Origin: Plectonema cf. radiosum LEGE 06105
GTDB lineage: Bacteria; Cyanobacteriota; Cyanobacteriia; Cyanobacteriales; Nostocaceae
Direction of reading: 5' to 3'
Assembly (NCBI RefSeq): GCF_015207665.1
Contig: NZ_JADEWL010000002.1
Span: 62,001-126,000, forward strand
DNA: 64,000 nt
Positions within the stretch are counted from its first letter, which is position 1. Each line of letters opens with the position of its first letter. Of this stretch, positions 63,865-64,000 are shown piece after piece. The notes under the pieces were generated by a model. It was given only the letters and a program-made list of their open reading frames with translations. It was not told the origin of the DNA and did not search any database. The translations under genes were made by a program, and so were the position numbers.

Positions 63865-64000
63865 ATACATCTTCTCCAAACAGCCTTTGATTTGCTTTTA
63901 ACCACTCTCGCATTAAAACTTCACATTTTCGACACCAATGAGACGTAATTGCACCACGACTTGAACCAATTTCTGTAGCGATTTCTTGCCATTCTTTTCC
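63854..64000 (-). CDS. Sigma-70-like factor, C-terminal part (5' end beyond window)
   Basis: The last 48 codons of a minus-strand gene: EWQEIATEIGSSRGAITSHW then CRKCEVLMREWLKANQRLFG, stop at 63854. The HTH look (IATEIGSSRGAITSHW) fits region 4 of an ECF-like or cyanobacteria-specific sigma-70 factor. It leads the operon with DUF1822, CHAT and CPBP genes. Only the end is visible, so the class is uncertain. Confidence 0.65.
   Translation of the reverse strand, partial: GKEWQEIATEIGSSRGAITSHWCRKCEVLMREWLKANQRLFGEDVYER

Noticed and set aside
1-64000. CRISPR arrays, rRNA and tRNA genes
   Set aside because: Looked for direct repeats with regular unique spacers and for tRNA T-loop motifs; none could be supported by eye, though a tRNA could be missed without a covariance search.

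Overview
The window looks like chromosomal DNA of a filamentous, heterocyst-forming cyanobacterium (Nostocales; close to Rivularia/Calothrix/Tolypothrix types by impression only). The signs are a low-GC genome sprinkled with the HIP1 octamer GCGATCGC, a photosystem I PsaX-type subunit, a cyAbrB regulator with C-terminal AbrB domain, a group 2 sigma factor, heptanucleotide tandem repeats typical of these genomes, and a recognisable hetC-hetP heterocyst differentiation locus.

Layout. 0-6.6 kb: an almost complete ~1900-residue Ser/Thr kinase - AAA ATPase - GAF - histidine kinase and, just upstream, a response regulator, both on the minus strand with a terminator between them. 6.7-10.4 kb: mobile-element zone with a tnpB-only IS200/IS605-type element plus a divergent small RHH-like protein, lipA, psaX, a probable MITE, a GC-rich palindromic repeat, and a decayed zinc-finger tnpB lying against a gene remnant. 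10.8-19.5 kb: dps, a thioredoxin-like [2Fe-2S] protein, an Uma2 nuclease, uvrB, a 19-residue-repeat protein, rpe and a secreted S8 protease. 19.9-28.6 kb: a GRDP-like protein, two tandem stand-alone DUF4347 proteins that have lost the presumed catalytic residues, a vMAP-M0/NB-ARC/TPR STAND protein, a lipoprotein serpin and an AI-2E-type permease. 28.9-37.9 kb: LCP protein, alpha/beta hydrolase, thioredoxin-like protein, the pyrH-frr pair, a geranylgeranyl-reductase family flavoprotein, a CPBP protease and cyAbrB. 39.4-48 kb: sdhB, sigma factor, DUF760, universal stress protein, hisD and a GH116 glucosidase. 48.7-54 kb: hetC (cNMP-C39-ABC) and hetP. 55.5-64 kb: a PpiC-type isomerase, a run of small secreted or membrane proteins, a decayed DUF433/DUF5615 toxin-antitoxin pair, and a tight operon sigma factor - DUF1822 - CHAT/membrane protein - CPBP protease.

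The most informative region is hetC-hetP. A perfect NtcA-type GTA-N8-TAC box lies about 400 bp before hetC, and a HetR-type palindrome (GGGGT-CAC-ACCCC) lies about 1.1 kb before hetP, in the long gap between the genes. The hetP reading frame has been invaded in frame by the same GC-rich palindromic repeat found intergenically at 9.9 kb, adding about 19 residues to the linker. HetC itself has an intact C39 peptidase triad but an eroded ABC signature and H-loop.

Other systems worth attention are the CHAT operon at the right edge (sigma factor, DUF1822, caspase-like membrane protein, intramembrane protease), the dead DUF4347 pair, and the tnpB whose RuvC-II glutamate is missing at its usual place. 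All identifications rest on reading motifs by eye and on remembered family features; no database search was possible.
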